DNA from: Leptolyngbya sp. SIO1E4
GTDB lineage: Bacteria > Cyanobacteriota > Cyanobacteriia > Phormidesmidales > Phormidesmidaceae
DNA length: 64,000 nt
Direction: 5' to 3'
Assembly (NCBI GenBank): GCA_010672825.2
Contig: JAAHFU020000001.1
Span: 124,001-188,000 of the forward strand
Shown: positions 54,010 to 62,205 of the stretch, piece after piece
Layout of the letters: the number at the start of each line of letters is the position of its first letter
How positions within the stretch are numbered: position 1 is the stretch's first letter
Position numbers and translations under genes: made by a program
The notes under the pieces: generated by a model
What the model was told of the DNA's origin: nothing
The model's input: only the letters and a program-made list of their open reading frames with translations
Databases searched by the model: none

Positions 54010-54032
54010 GCCCTGGAGCATTGCCCTGAAAA

Positions 54033-54128
54033 TATAGCCTTGTTCAGGTGAGTCCAGTACATCCGGGTCAAGACAGGGTCTAGGGTTTGGGGTCTAGGGT
54101 GTGCTTGATTAGCTTGCATACCGCTATA
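54033..54128 (+). repeat. 96-bp palindromic repeat R1
   Basis: Full copy, TATAGCCTTGTTCAGGTGAG to GCATACCGCTATA, just after the beta-propeller gene. Confidence 0.85.
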
Positions 54129-54244
54129 AATAGCAAAGGGGCATCGCTGCGCGGATCACACCCCACAATTTTTATTCGGGGAGGTGATGCTGCTGCGTCA
54201 TGGACAATGGGTGTTATGGTGCTGGCCATTTTGATTTAGACATC

Positions 54245-54392
54245 AGACCTCTTTCACTAATAATGAGGCCCCCTTCCGTCCCTCAAAATTGGGGAAACTG
54301 TTCTTACAGCGTCTGTATATGCCCAATCAAGGGTCGAAAATCCCCCAGCATTGGGGGATTTAGGGGGCGTTTAGGATTGATGCAAGAGGTCT
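54245..54392 (-). repeat. 148-bp repeat with 12-bp inverted ends
   Basis: AGACCTCTTTCA at one end, TGCAAGAGGTCT at the other (11 of 12 paired). The centre has TCGAAAATCCCCCAGCATTG and CAGCGTCTGTATATGCC. The same sequence, reversed and split by other repeats, is at 35010-35824. Confidence 0.75.
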
Positions 54393-54574
54393 ACCAAGTA
54401 GCATTCTGATGCTTAGCGCAGCATCAAAATGGCTCGCAGTCTTGTCCTAAGCAGACTGGCAACTGCTATTGCACCTGAAGTGCCGGTTAGGACAGTCAGA
54501 TTTCCTAGAATCCTTATGCAGCAAGGATTTGACTTCTGCTTTCTGCCTTCTGCTTTCTGCCTTTTGCCATATAA

Positions 54575-54988
54575 CTACTCCCCCTCTTCTGTGAACAGGA
54601 GTTTCTGCTCGTAGCGCTGATTTTCAAATTTCAGTTCTGCCTCCAGCTCTTTGTTGAGGAAGAAGTTCAAAAACGTTCGAATCAAAGCAACGATCGCGAG
54701 TTTGCCCAGGGCTTCTAGCGTGGGGGCTACGGTCGTGGCTAACACATCGGCCCCCAGCTGACATTCCAACGCGAGGGCTAGCCAGCTGCCAAACCGCAGC
54801 CGTACCTGATTAAAGGGAAAAGCTTCACGATTGCGATGGCGACGCCTGAGCGCCAGAATTAGCTGAATTGTTTTAACCAGCCCGATGACAACGCAGAGAA
54901 TGGAAATGGCCTCTAAGACAAGCTCGGCGAACGCGACAAAAACCGCCAAGTTCCCTTCTAAATGTTCGATCAGTGCCATCCACCCCAT
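54575..54988 (-). CDS. DUF1622 membrane protein
   Basis: 137 aa. Matches the DUF1622 layout: N-terminal membrane helix, AISILCVVIGLVKTIQLIL, a basic loop, then VRLRFGSWLALALECQLGADVLATTVAPTLEALGKLAIVALIRTFLNFFL (in blocks). Function unknown. Ends in a short acidic tail. Next to a YccF gene, also a small membrane protein on the same strand (38 bp apart). Confidence 0.85.
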   Translation of the reverse strand: MGWMALIEHLEGNLAVFVAFAELVLEAISILCVVIGLVKTIQLILALRRRHRNREAFPFNQVRLRFGSWLALALECQLGADVLATTVAPTLEALGKLAIVALIRTFLNFFLNKELEAELKFENQRYEQKLLFTEEGE

Positions 54989-55026
54989 CTCCTGACACGC
55001 GATCTGGTGGCAGGGAGTCTATTTCA

Positions 55027-55395
55027 TCAGACGAGACTGCGACCAAAGGGCATGATTGCCAAGATCATAAGCTTGAAGTGCTGTTTGGCAAAGGGCAACC
55101 CAATGATCGTGATAGCCAGCAGCGCCCCCCAAAAGAGATGGTTGAGCGCGATCGCCCAGCCAAATAGAAATACCCAAATCACGTTGAGGATCAGCAACAG
55201 TGTGGAGTTCGCGTTAGCGTTGACTTTGATTTCTTTACCGAAGGGGGCAAAGGTCGCAAACCCTAGCTTGATGGTTTCAATGCCGAAGGGAATGCCAATG
55301 ATAGTCAGGCAGGTGCTCAGCCCTCCCACAATGTAGGCAATACCGCTCATAAACCCGCCAAAAATCAGCCAGATGATGTTGCCCAATAAGCTCAT
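55027..55395 (-). CDS. YccF-domain membrane protein
   Basis: 122 aa from ATG 55395 (MSLLGNIIWLIFGGFMSGIAYIVGG); five extra codons upstream are possible. Two YccF repeats with IIGIPFGIETIKLGFATFAPFGKEI and ITIIGLPFAKQHFKLMILAIMPFGRSLV (in part), typical of the family (DUF307). Function unknown; inner membrane. Probably co-transcribed with the DUF1622 gene downstream. Confidence 0.9.
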   Translation of the reverse strand: MSLLGNIIWLIFGGFMSGIAYIVGGLSTCLTIIGIPFGIETIKLGFATFAPFGKEIKVNANANSTLLLILNVIWVFLFGWAIALNHLFWGALLAITIIGLPFAKQHFKLMILAIMPFGRSLV

Positions 55396-55585
55396 AGCGT
55401 TTTTCTCCACCGGGATTGATGCTGTTTACTGATAGCATAGCTTTCCGGCTATGGCTCTCAGGCTGGATTGAGGGGAGAGGGAACAGGTGATAGGAATCGG
55501 TATAGTTAGAACTCGCATCGACAATAAGACTCAAAAGCGCCGCAGCATCAGCGATTACTAACGTGATGTGTAGGTGACAGTATGT

Positions 55586-55628
55586 GAATAGCAGAGAGAG
55601 GTAGCTGGGCCGAGCTTGTTCAAAGTGC
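55586..55628 (+). repeat. 43-bp direct repeat, left copy
   Basis: GAATAGCAGAGAGAGGTAGC followed by TGGGCCGAGCTTGTTCAAAG. A diverged copy (about seven differences) is at 56993-57035; together they bracket the lipoprotein gene. Confidence 0.6.
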
Positions 55629-55655
55629 AAACTTCATCCAGGAAAAGTCATCAAA

Positions 55656-56525
55656 TTACTCACCTGCTGAGCAGTATGAATTAAGCTCGTTAATCATTGT
55701 CATCTGTTGTTTCGATAGATTCGTGATTTTCTCCACAGCTGGCGACATTTGAGACGAAGAGTCCGATAGCGCCTTCCATAAATCAGTTTCTGTTTCGATA
55801 CTTGAAGTAAGAGCCATGGTATCGCCAACTTGCCTCAGGAGGTTGCTGAGCTCTTCAACTATTTTTGTGTAGCGATCTCGATAGGTCAATATCTGATTGT
55901 CACTAACCTGTATTCCTTCTAGCTCTAACACTAACCCGTCCATATCAGTGGCAACCCCATATATAGCCACCAATTGTTGTTCAGTAATGGCCTTAACACT
56001 TTCAAAGGTTCCATTTTCAATTTTCTGACTTAGCGTCGCAGCAGAAATATAAAAATTCTCCTCGAATTTAGACAGCATTCCTGAAGTCCTATTAGCCACA
56101 TTGGCCAAACGGGCACATTGATATGTCTTAGAAGTTCCTGCAGTATTTAGCAGCGTGTATATCTCGTCTTTCGAGGATGAATTGCTTAGAGCGTAACTAA
56201 GGTTAGGCTGATATTCGAAGATTTTTTGTTGAGCAACCTGATAGTTATCATTGGATTCTGGCACAGCCTCCATGAACTCGATTGCATTAGTCCAAAGCGT
56301 CGCTACATTGTCCCATTCTTCTGGTGTTTTGGCGGTTTGAGTTGCCTCTCCTGCTGCCATCGCACTATTGACGGCCTCTCTAAAAGGAACTTCATGATCG
56401 GTGGCTGTTGCTTCTATAGTACTTTTTGAAAGATTATTGTCGCTGGATGAAGGAACATTACAAGAAGTTACTGTTACTGAGAGCAAAGCTAAGGCTGATA
56501 GTGAATATTTTAACCACTTAGACAT
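55656..56525 (-). CDS. hypothetical lipoprotein
   Basis: 289 aa. Signal peptide with lipobox VTSC (Cys about residue 22), then a mostly helical body rich in Glu, Thr and Asn. A segment EWDNVATLWTNAIEFMEAVPE resembles a helical hairpin seen in several cyanobacterial lipoproteins of unknown role. One Cys pair in the middle and at the C-terminus (YQCARLANVANRT; ELNSYCSAGE). AT-richer than its neighbours and bracketed by 43-bp direct repeats, which may point to insertion. Confidence 0.65.
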   Translation of the reverse strand: MSKWLKYSLSALALLSVTVTSCNVPSSSDNNLSKSTIEATATDHEVPFREAVNSAMAAGEATQTAKTPEEWDNVATLWTNAIEFMEAVPESNDNYQVAQQKIFEYQPNLSYALSNSSSKDEIYTLLNTAGTSKTYQCARLANVANRTSGMLSKFEENFYISAATLSQKIENGTFESVKAITEQQLVAIYGVATDMDGLVLELEGIQVSDNQILTYRDRYTKIVEELSNLLRQVGDTMALTSSIETETDLWKALSDSSSQMSPAVEKITNLSKQQMTMINELNSYCSAGE

Positions 56526-56992
56526 AGGAGATCACCTTTAGTAAGGGTCATTAGACATTTAGGCTTAGGCTACCCAGCGTAATCACTGAGATCACTTTTC
56601 CTGGTCTAACTAGTGGAGAAAATAAAAAGTGCCAAAAATAGCAATCCAGGCATTTGGAACAAGCAGTCCAGTAGGGTTTTGTGTTCCTCTCAAAAATATA
56701 TATAAGCACGCTTCATCTTGAGAATCTCGGGCTCTGTATGAGACAAGGATTTGTATAGTATCCATATTCCGTCTCATTTGATTCGTTTTCTCGAATACGG
56801 GCACATTGGCTAGAGATACATATCGCAGACACCCTAGAGATATCTGTAGGTGCAGAATCTGCGATCGCGCTGCCATTTCTTGACTTCACTGATACTTTGA
56901 CAGTTGAGTGTCTGTACACAACAAAATTTGAATTGTCTTGACGTGAACATCAATTTCTGTATGAAGAAAGACAATTAAGAAAAGCCGAATCT

Positions 56993-57035
56993 GAATAGCA
57001 GAGAGAAGTGATTGGGCCAAGCTTGTCCAGAGTGC
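56993..57035 (+). repeat. 43-bp direct repeat, right copy
   Basis: GAATAGCAGAGAGAAGTGAT followed by TGGGCCAAGCTTGTCCAGAG; matches 55586-55628 at about 36 of 43 positions. Confidence 0.6.
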
Positions 57036-57150
57036 GATCGCAGTTATCAAAAACTAGCAGACTGAAGTAATTACTGGGGCTGAGTGTATCTATGCAGGCA
57101 GGGTGCGAGTACCTTGTGCCTGATGAGCATCGAAGCAGCTTGGCAAGCGC

Positions 57151-57184
57151 CACAAAAAGGCTCCAATCGTCACCGATTGGAGCC
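57151..57184 (-). terminator. strong intrinsic terminator (second in series)
   Basis: Perfect 11-bp stem GGCTCCAATCG / CGATTGGAGCC, 4-nt loop; on the minus strand followed by TTTTTGTG. It lies 60 bp beyond the repeat-gene terminator at 57244, as a back-up stop or the end of another transcript. Confidence 0.85.
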
Positions 57185-57243
57185 CCTGGTGCCTCCAAGA
57201 TGATTGAACACATAGAGGAGTTCCGGCACCAAGCTTCAATAAA

Positions 57244-57271
57244 GCCCCCTCAATCGCTGCATCAAGGGGGC
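57244..57271 (-). terminator. intrinsic terminator of the 15-residue-repeat gene, copy 2
   Basis: On the minus strand GCCCCCTTGAT pairs with ATTGAGGGGGC (two G-U pairs), followed by TTTATTG. Same position and sequence type as 42791-42818 after copy 1. Confidence 0.8.
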
Positions 57272-57309
57272 AAACGGGAAAGGTAGATGCCAAAAGCAAA
57301 TACGGTACC

Positions 57310-57834
57310 TTACTGCAGCTCAACCACGGCATCTTTATCCAAGTTTTCCCGACGCAATTCGTCAAAATTTACCGCGTCTTTGTCGAGGTTCTCGCGACGC
57401 AACTCATCAAAGTCAACAGCTTTTACCTGTAGCTCAACCACGGCGTCCTTATCCAGATTCTCCCGACGCAATTCGTCGAAATTTACTGCATCTTTGTCGA
57501 GGTTCTCGCGACGCAGTTCATCAAAGTCAACGGCTTTTACCTGCAGCTCAACCACGGCGTCCTTATCCAGATTCTCCCGACGTAGCTCGTCGAAGTTGAC
57601 CGCGTCTTTGTCGAGGTTTTCACGACGTAGCTCATCAAAGTCGATCGCCTTGAGTTGAATCTCAGCCACCGCATCTTTGTCTAGATTCTCTCTGCGTAGC
57701 TCATCGAAGTTGACGGCATCCTTATCGAGGTTCTCGCGGCGCAATTCGTCAAAATCCGGTGTGGCGTAGGCGGCAGGCGAGATCGCGATAGAGACAGCGG
57801 TCAAGGCAGTTAAAGCGAGGGCAATGCGTTTCAT
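57310..57834 (-). CDS. secreted 15-residue-repeat protein (FDELRRENLDKDAV), copy 2
   Basis: 174 aa, paralogue of the gene at 42896. Signal peptide MKRIALALTALTAVSIAISP, cleavage near AYA-TP, then eight units in four regular pairs: D-FDELRRENLDKDAV then N-FDELRRENLDKDAV plus VELQVKAV (AEIQLKAI in the first pair). All eight units keep FDELRRENLDKDAV unchanged while synonymous codons vary (for example Leu CTC/TTG/CTG and Asp GAC/GAT). It ends abruptly after VELQ; no drifted tail units. Shares leader and terminator with copy 1. Confidence 0.8.
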   Translation of the reverse strand: MKRIALALTALTAVSIAISPAAYATPDFDELRRENLDKDAVNFDELRRENLDKDAVAEIQLKAIDFDELRRENLDKDAVNFDELRRENLDKDAVVELQVKAVDFDELRRENLDKDAVNFDELRRENLDKDAVVELQVKAVDFDELRRENLDKDAVNFDELRRENLDKDAVVELQ

Positions 57835-57960
57835 CTTTAGGGCTCCTTTGGTTGCTTGAGCAACTCAATCATCTTGAGTCCTATAGTGAAGCCCGCCTCT
57901 GAGCCCTCCCTGACCAGGAAATAAGCAAACCCTAATGGCTTCCTGAGAAAGCTGAGTGCC
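57835..57960 (-). promoter_or_regulatory. conserved promoter and hairpin leader of the repeat gene, copy 2
   Basis: Minus strand: CACTATAGG, ACTCAAGATGATTGAGT hairpin (57863-57879), then GTTGCTCAAGCAAC hairpin (57851-57864), AAAGGAGCC and ATG. The first hairpin is identical in copy 1. The second differs at three bases, and two of these form a compensating T-A to C-G exchange. Confidence 0.65.
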
Positions 57961-58070
57961 AAGCTCTATTTGCCTGAGACGCCCATCTTCACCAGCCCTC
58001 TGATGCCACTTTCACCAACAACCTTGAGTCAGGTGAATTTTTTATGGGGTGCGATCGCGCCAGAAAAGCA

Positions 58071-58102
58071 AAAAAAGACCCCTGGTCGTGTTGGCCAGGG
58101 GT
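58071..58102 (-). terminator. intrinsic terminator, possible small RNA
   Basis: Perfect 8-bp stem ACCCCTGG / CCAGGGGT; on the minus strand followed by CTTTTTTTGC. No minus-strand gene with family features lies upstream of it (58103-58511), so it may end a small RNA transcribed from about 58200-58320. Confidence 0.6.
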
Positions 58103-58511
58103 TGGGGTATGCTGTCTGTCGTTCTTCAGGGAGGAGAAAACGCTGTTGAATTAGTGGCCACAACGAACGCCACGATACGTGAGGTTCACAAGCGGGCTCT
58201 GTTTCGTGTGCTGACTATAGAAACAGCCTCTCCCAATAGCATCCCTGTCAGAAAAATGTGTTTCTGGTTACCTGAAAAACTGTTCTGCATCACCGCAGTA
58301 TTGTGATTCAAATCACGATATTTGCCCGCAAGCCCTCGCATGAGGTGAAGGGCCAGGGTATGGGCATCGATCAGGCAACTACTATCGATTTTCTGCATAA
58401 AAGCTATTCACAACATGCTTTGGTGTTTCGAAAGGCCCTTTCTATATTGGTATTCAAGGATTCAAGGTACCTGACTCCTCACGTTACCCTCACCTGATAA
58501 GGAGCCTCACC

Positions 58512-58778
58512 ATGCAAGCTCATATTGCTAAGCAATCCTGCACCGCCTCCAACTCCCAGCGACCTTTGGGGTTTGTTGACGCACTGACGCAACCCTTCAT
58601 CCAGCTAGGAAGCACCGTAGTTCGTTTTCTCGCTCCTGAAGATACCCTGCATATTCAAACCCGTGAGCTGAATGGGCAAACGACCTGGGTTGTGAGCGAT
58701 CGCATAACTCAAGAGCAGCAACAGTTTACTTCTGAGCAAGATCTCCGCATTTGGTTAGAGGAACGCTACTACCAGTAA
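58512..58778 (+). CDS. small hypothetical protein
   Basis: 88 aa. Good ribosome site AAGGAG 9 nt before ATG. Sequence has a beta-rich centre (STVVRFLAPEDTLHIQTRELNGQTTWVVSD) and a C-terminal helix (FTSEQDLRIWLEERYYQ). Not recognised, but the strong translation start and normal codon use point to a real gene. Confidence 0.6.
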   Translation: MQAHIAKQSCTASNSQRPLGFVDALTQPFIQLGSTVVRFLAPEDTLHIQTRELNGQTTWVVSDRITQEQQQFTSEQDLRIWLEERYYQ

Positions 58779-58850
58779 ATCTTTGCCTATCAATCTGCTG
58801 TTGCAGACAAGCGGGTTGATAGGCGCAGGTAGCTGCCTGATAGCCGGTTC

Positions 58851-59057
58851 CTAGCCTTGAATCACCTCACGGATGAGAAGCCTCTTGCTGCCGAGGTATG
58901 ACCGGACAGCGGTTTGATCTTCCAGAGTGAGGCATAGGCGACTGTTGATTCGAGAGAGCAGGCTGCCTATTAATGCCTCATCGGAGAGTCCAGCTACATT
59001 CTCGGGTGAGGTTTCCGAAACCACAGACCAGAGTAATCGCAAAGTTTCAACACTCAT
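58851..59057 (-). CDS. small hypothetical protein
   Basis: 68 aa. Helical, with the pattern TSPENVAGLSDEALIGSLLSRINSR and SYLGSKRLLIREVI; similar short proteins of unknown role are common in cyanobacteria. No ribosome site stands out. Medium confidence in being a gene because of its length. Confidence 0.5.
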   Translation of the reverse strand: MSVETLRLLWSVVSETSPENVAGLSDEALIGSLLSRINSRLCLTLEDQTAVRSYLGSKRLLIREVIQG

Positions 59058-59358
59058 CCTGTTTATCCACAGCTCAGTCTGGATGCTACGACCCTTGTTT
59101 TATAATGCTTTCGTGAAAATTTAATGTTTTCTTTATATTCTCATTCGTCATGATAACAAGAAAAACAGAACAGTGCTTTTGCGAGGTGCAGGGAAACACA
59201 GAAAGCATAAAGGAACCCTCTGTATGAGGGTATTCAGGTGCCCGAATACTCAACCTTACTGGCAGATGGAATCTCCACAGACCCCGCTGTACAGGGCTCA
59301 AAACTCAAAACTGAGAACTCAAAACTTGAAAGTGAAGCCGGGTGATGGGGTGTGTTGA

Positions 59359-60000
59359 CTAAATCATTTGCCGAATCCGTTTCCGGAAAGCTCTTAGGGC
59401 GGGGCTTCTGCCGATCGCAACACTTTGCTCAAGCACTTCTGCGACCCAATCCAGGATGGGCAATGTTGGAAACGTAGGACTGCTGGTTACAGCCCGATAC
59501 TGACCTGCTTGCAGGGTATAGATAGTTAATTGCCCTTTTTCATACCGCCAAAGCTCAGGTACCCCCAGGACTGCATAAGCCTCTAGCTGAGTTTTTGAGG
59601 TAACATCCACTTCAATCGCTAGGTCAGGGGCGGGATCAACGGTGAGATCGATACGCCGTTTCCCCCTCATCTGTTCTTGATTCTGGATATAAAAGCACTG
59701 ATCGGGTTCAATCCCATTCTCCATTTCTTCTTGCTTGAAAGTGGTAGAGCCGAAACACTCACAGTCGATTTCGAACTCGTCTAGCACAATTTTGATCAGG
59801 TCACCGATGAGTTCCTTATCCACCTCGTGTTCTGGGGAAGGCATTCTGATTTCTAAAGTGCCGTGATTGTAAGCAATACGTGAGGAACGGTTTTCCCCCA
59901 GCTCTTCTAGAATGTGCTCGAATTGTTGCCAATTTAGATTACGGATGAGCAACCGTTGACCCACAGGGACATCAAGTTGTTGGAGTTGAAGCGTAACCAT
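59359..60000 (-). CDS. Uma2-family (DUF820) protein
   Basis: 213 aa. PD-(D/E)XK-like Uma2 fold: QRLLIRNLNWQQFEHILEELGENRSSRIAYNHGTLEIRMPSPEHE (in blocks), EPDQCFYIQN (Asp) and DLAIEVDVTSKTQ (Glu, Asp, Lys side of the site), then PELWRYEKGQLTIYTL. Complete predicted catalytic pattern. Uma2 proteins are very numerous in cyanobacteria and their role is unclear. Stands alone. Confidence 0.9.
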   Translation of the reverse strand: MVTLQLQQLDVPVGQRLLIRNLNWQQFEHILEELGENRSSRIAYNHGTLEIRMPSPEHEVDKELIGDLIKIVLDEFEIDCECFGSTTFKQEEMENGIEPDQCFYIQNQEQMRGKRRIDLTVDPAPDLAIEVDVTSKTQLEAYAVLGVPELWRYEKGQLTIYTLQAGQYRAVTSSPTFPTLPILDWVAEVLEQSVAIGRSPALRAFRKRIRQMI

Positions 60001-60325
60001 CTTTATTTGACCCCTGTGTCAGGGCTCATCAGCTGCCTTAATTATAGGAGGACAGAAGGCGAAGCGTGGTTTGAGCCAGCCCTGACCGCTAACCTCAGGT
60101 TGTCTAAAGGATTGCTGAGAATGGGGGAAGCGCAGCAGGGAATGGGATTGACTGTGTTCACGGCGATAAAGACATTTAGCCCAAACTTCACGCTATCCGT
60201 AATTTCGCCTATTTCCCATGAACTTGCGATCGCACCCCTTTCACTGGGCTTAAATCCAAGCCATGATGAATACATTAAGTGCCTTGAGCACACACGCTAG
60301 TATACAGAACCCTCTACGTTAAACA

Positions 60326-60352
60326 GCCCCTGGTGCCCAGTGCACCGGGGGC
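60326..60352 (+). terminator. terminator-like hairpin on the plus strand
   Basis: GCCCCTGGTGC / GCACCGGGGGC (10 of 11 paired), 5-nt loop, then TTATTAATTT. No plus-strand gene is recognised upstream, so either an unannotated short transcript ends here or it is a chance palindrome. Confidence 0.5.
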
Positions 60353-60916
60353 TTATTAATTTGGAACGCGGGTCGTGTCATGGCCATCAGCAAACTGCGT
60401 GGAAACACGGGAGTTCTGTTAAGACCTGAATTTACCTGAGCTTTTCCCCGTTGTGGCTGAGAGAGACCTGGGTGAGTATGAATACATCCTGTAGACTCGC
60501 GTGTGCTCCTTGAGCACGGGTTGGGTTGGAGCTTCTGGGAAGATGACTTCAGCCCAGCTTTTTATTTTAAAGGCTTGCGATGGCGAGACTCGTTATCTCT
60601 GAGCATCAAGATGTCTTTTCCTCAACGCACCTATATCCTGCATAGCCTGCCACCCGCGTCCAGTTATTTTTAGAACGGGGTGCCGTTTCATCAGACCCGA
60701 TAAAAGAACCAGATACATTCAGGTAGAGGGCTTTGCGCATAGGCAGGGTCGCTCTTGTCTAATCAAGCATTATCTAATCAAGCCTAGGGCGCGTCATCAA
60801 ATTAAGCCAGAATGCTTGCGGTATCAGCATTACCGCGCCCGCCCCAGAACCTCAGCTAGGGGCTGAAACCCTTTCGCTGTTTACGCTCAACGGATAAATG
60901 ATGACAGCCCCTAGAC

Positions 60917-61088
60917 TACAGCGTTTCTGAATCCAGTGAGGTACACAGATCTATAGCCTTGTTCAGTTGAGTCCAGTACATCCGGGTCAAGACAGGGTCT
61001 AGGGTTTGGGGTCTAGGGTGTGCTTGATTAGCCTGAACCCTTGATCTCAGGAAATAAGCTGTACCTCACCTAGAAAGGAAATGCTGTA
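60917..61088 (+). repeat. R1 nested in a TACAGC-ended repeat
   Basis: Outer arms TACAGCGTTTCTGAATCCAG...GTGAGGTACA (60917-60945) and TGTACCTCACC...GCTGTA (61059-61088) are inverted partners of the 105-bp subfamily type. R1 (60952-61035, right end truncated at TTAGCCTG) sits between them, so it inserted later. Confidence 0.65.
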
Positions 61089-61315
61089 TCCATAAACCCT
61101 TATGGTGGATTAGCTTTTTGAGAAAGGGATATGGATGAAAACCGCTCCGTCCAGTCATTCAGATTTCTAGACATCTAAAGCGGTTTAGACTGCACTAGCA
61201 TGCTGCTCTGATGGTTATTTCAGTAGAGATACTGACACAATCCGACCTAATCCAACTTCGACGATGGCTATGCTCGGGGTAGGCGTTCCCGCCACAGTTG
61301 CTCCTGGGTAAAATC

Positions 61316-61996
61316 ATGAATCACTTTTCGACGCTGATTACGTTACTACGCGATCGCGCCCTCTTTTTAGAAGAAGTCCGCGATGGCAAAAAAATTGAAT
61401 CTAAGATTCTTTCGCTGATTATCGCTAGCTCCCTTTTCTTCGCCATCTATGGGGCCATTATTGGAGCCTCTAACGGCTGGCAGCAAATGCTGGTCTCGAT
61501 CGTCAAACTCCCTGCGCTTTATCAGTTAACACTGCTGATTTGTTTACCCACACTCTATTTCTTCGATATCCTATTTGGCTCAAAAGCAGACTTCAAGCAG
61601 TACACCGTTCTCAGCCTGACAACAGTTTCAGTCATCAGCGTACTGCTGTTTAGTTTTGCTCCAATAACGCTGTTCTTTTTAATTTCAATTCGGGACTATC
61701 ACTTCTTCTTACTCCTAAACGTAGCGATTTTCTCCTTGACTGGGTTTGTTGGGGTCAAGCTATTTTATAACGGCATGAAAACGGTGATGGAGTTCGGCGA
61801 AAAAACGCCTCAAATTCGAACCCAGCTGCTTTTGTTCTGGCTCGTGCTCTATGGTCTAGTTGGCAGCCAGCTAGGATGGACACTGCGCCCTTTCTTTGGG
61901 GCACCAGGACAGCCGTTTCAGTTATTCCGCAATATTGAGGGAAACTTTTATGCCCAAGTCATCAGAAGCCTCAGAACCCTCTTACTTGGAAATTAA
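61316..61996 (+). CDS. hypothetical multi-pass membrane protein (Yip1-like layout)
   Basis: 226 aa from ATG 61316 (TTG 61298 also open). Soluble start LRDRALFLEEVRDGKKIESKI, then five hydrophobic segments: FAIYGAIIGAS, LPALYQLTLLICLPTLYFFDILFG, TTVSVISVLLFSFAPITLFFLI, FLLLNVAIFSLTGFVGVKLFY and LLLFWLVLYGLVGSQLGW. This pattern belongs to a cyanobacterial group of unknown function. Upstream of a second membrane protein on the same strand. Confidence 0.7.
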   Translation: MNHFSTLITLLRDRALFLEEVRDGKKIESKILSLIIASSLFFAIYGAIIGASNGWQQMLVSIVKLPALYQLTLLICLPTLYFFDILFGSKADFKQYTVLSLTTVSVISVLLFSFAPITLFFLISIRDYHFFLLLNVAIFSLTGFVGVKLFYNGMKTVMEFGEKTPQIRTQLLLFWLVLYGLVGSQLGWTLRPFFGAPGQPFQLFRNIEGNFYAQVIRSLRTLLLGN

Positions 61997-62205
61997 GAAG
62001 TCGCTATCAGCAGTCAGCCATCAGCTATCAGCCAGAATAGCTGGATCGGAGGGCAGCAAGAAGATGGAGAGAGGGGGAAGTGAAGGGGTTGTAGACGCGG
62101 AACGGTTTCTCGGAGGGTAGGGAACCAATGCTTTACGGTTTCTTTGCTTCACACTCTTCTGACTTCTGACTCCTCAATCTAAACAATTGCCTATTTACAC
62201 TCACT

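Larger units (their letters stand above)
56526..57309. other. long intergenic region with terminators
   Basis: 784 bp. No credible ORF. Holds the right copy of the 43-bp direct repeat (56993-57035) and two hairpin terminators on the minus strand (57159, 57244). The sequence 56600-56950 is AT-rich and unremarkable. Confidence 0.45.
60001..61297. other. 1.3-kb intergenic region with repeats
   Basis: No credible ORF on either strand; a 114-codon frame at 59956-60300 shows no protein character. Contains the + strand hairpin at 60326 and nested repeats at 60917-61088. The stretch 60360-60900 is free of ORFs and repeats I recognise and could hide an RNA gene; I found no tmRNA, RNase P or SRP signature. 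Confidence 0.5.

Noticed and set aside
59956-60300. 114-codon plus-strand frame upstream of the 60326 hairpin
   Set aside because: Overlaps the Uma2 start on the other strand, has no family pattern and no ribosome site.
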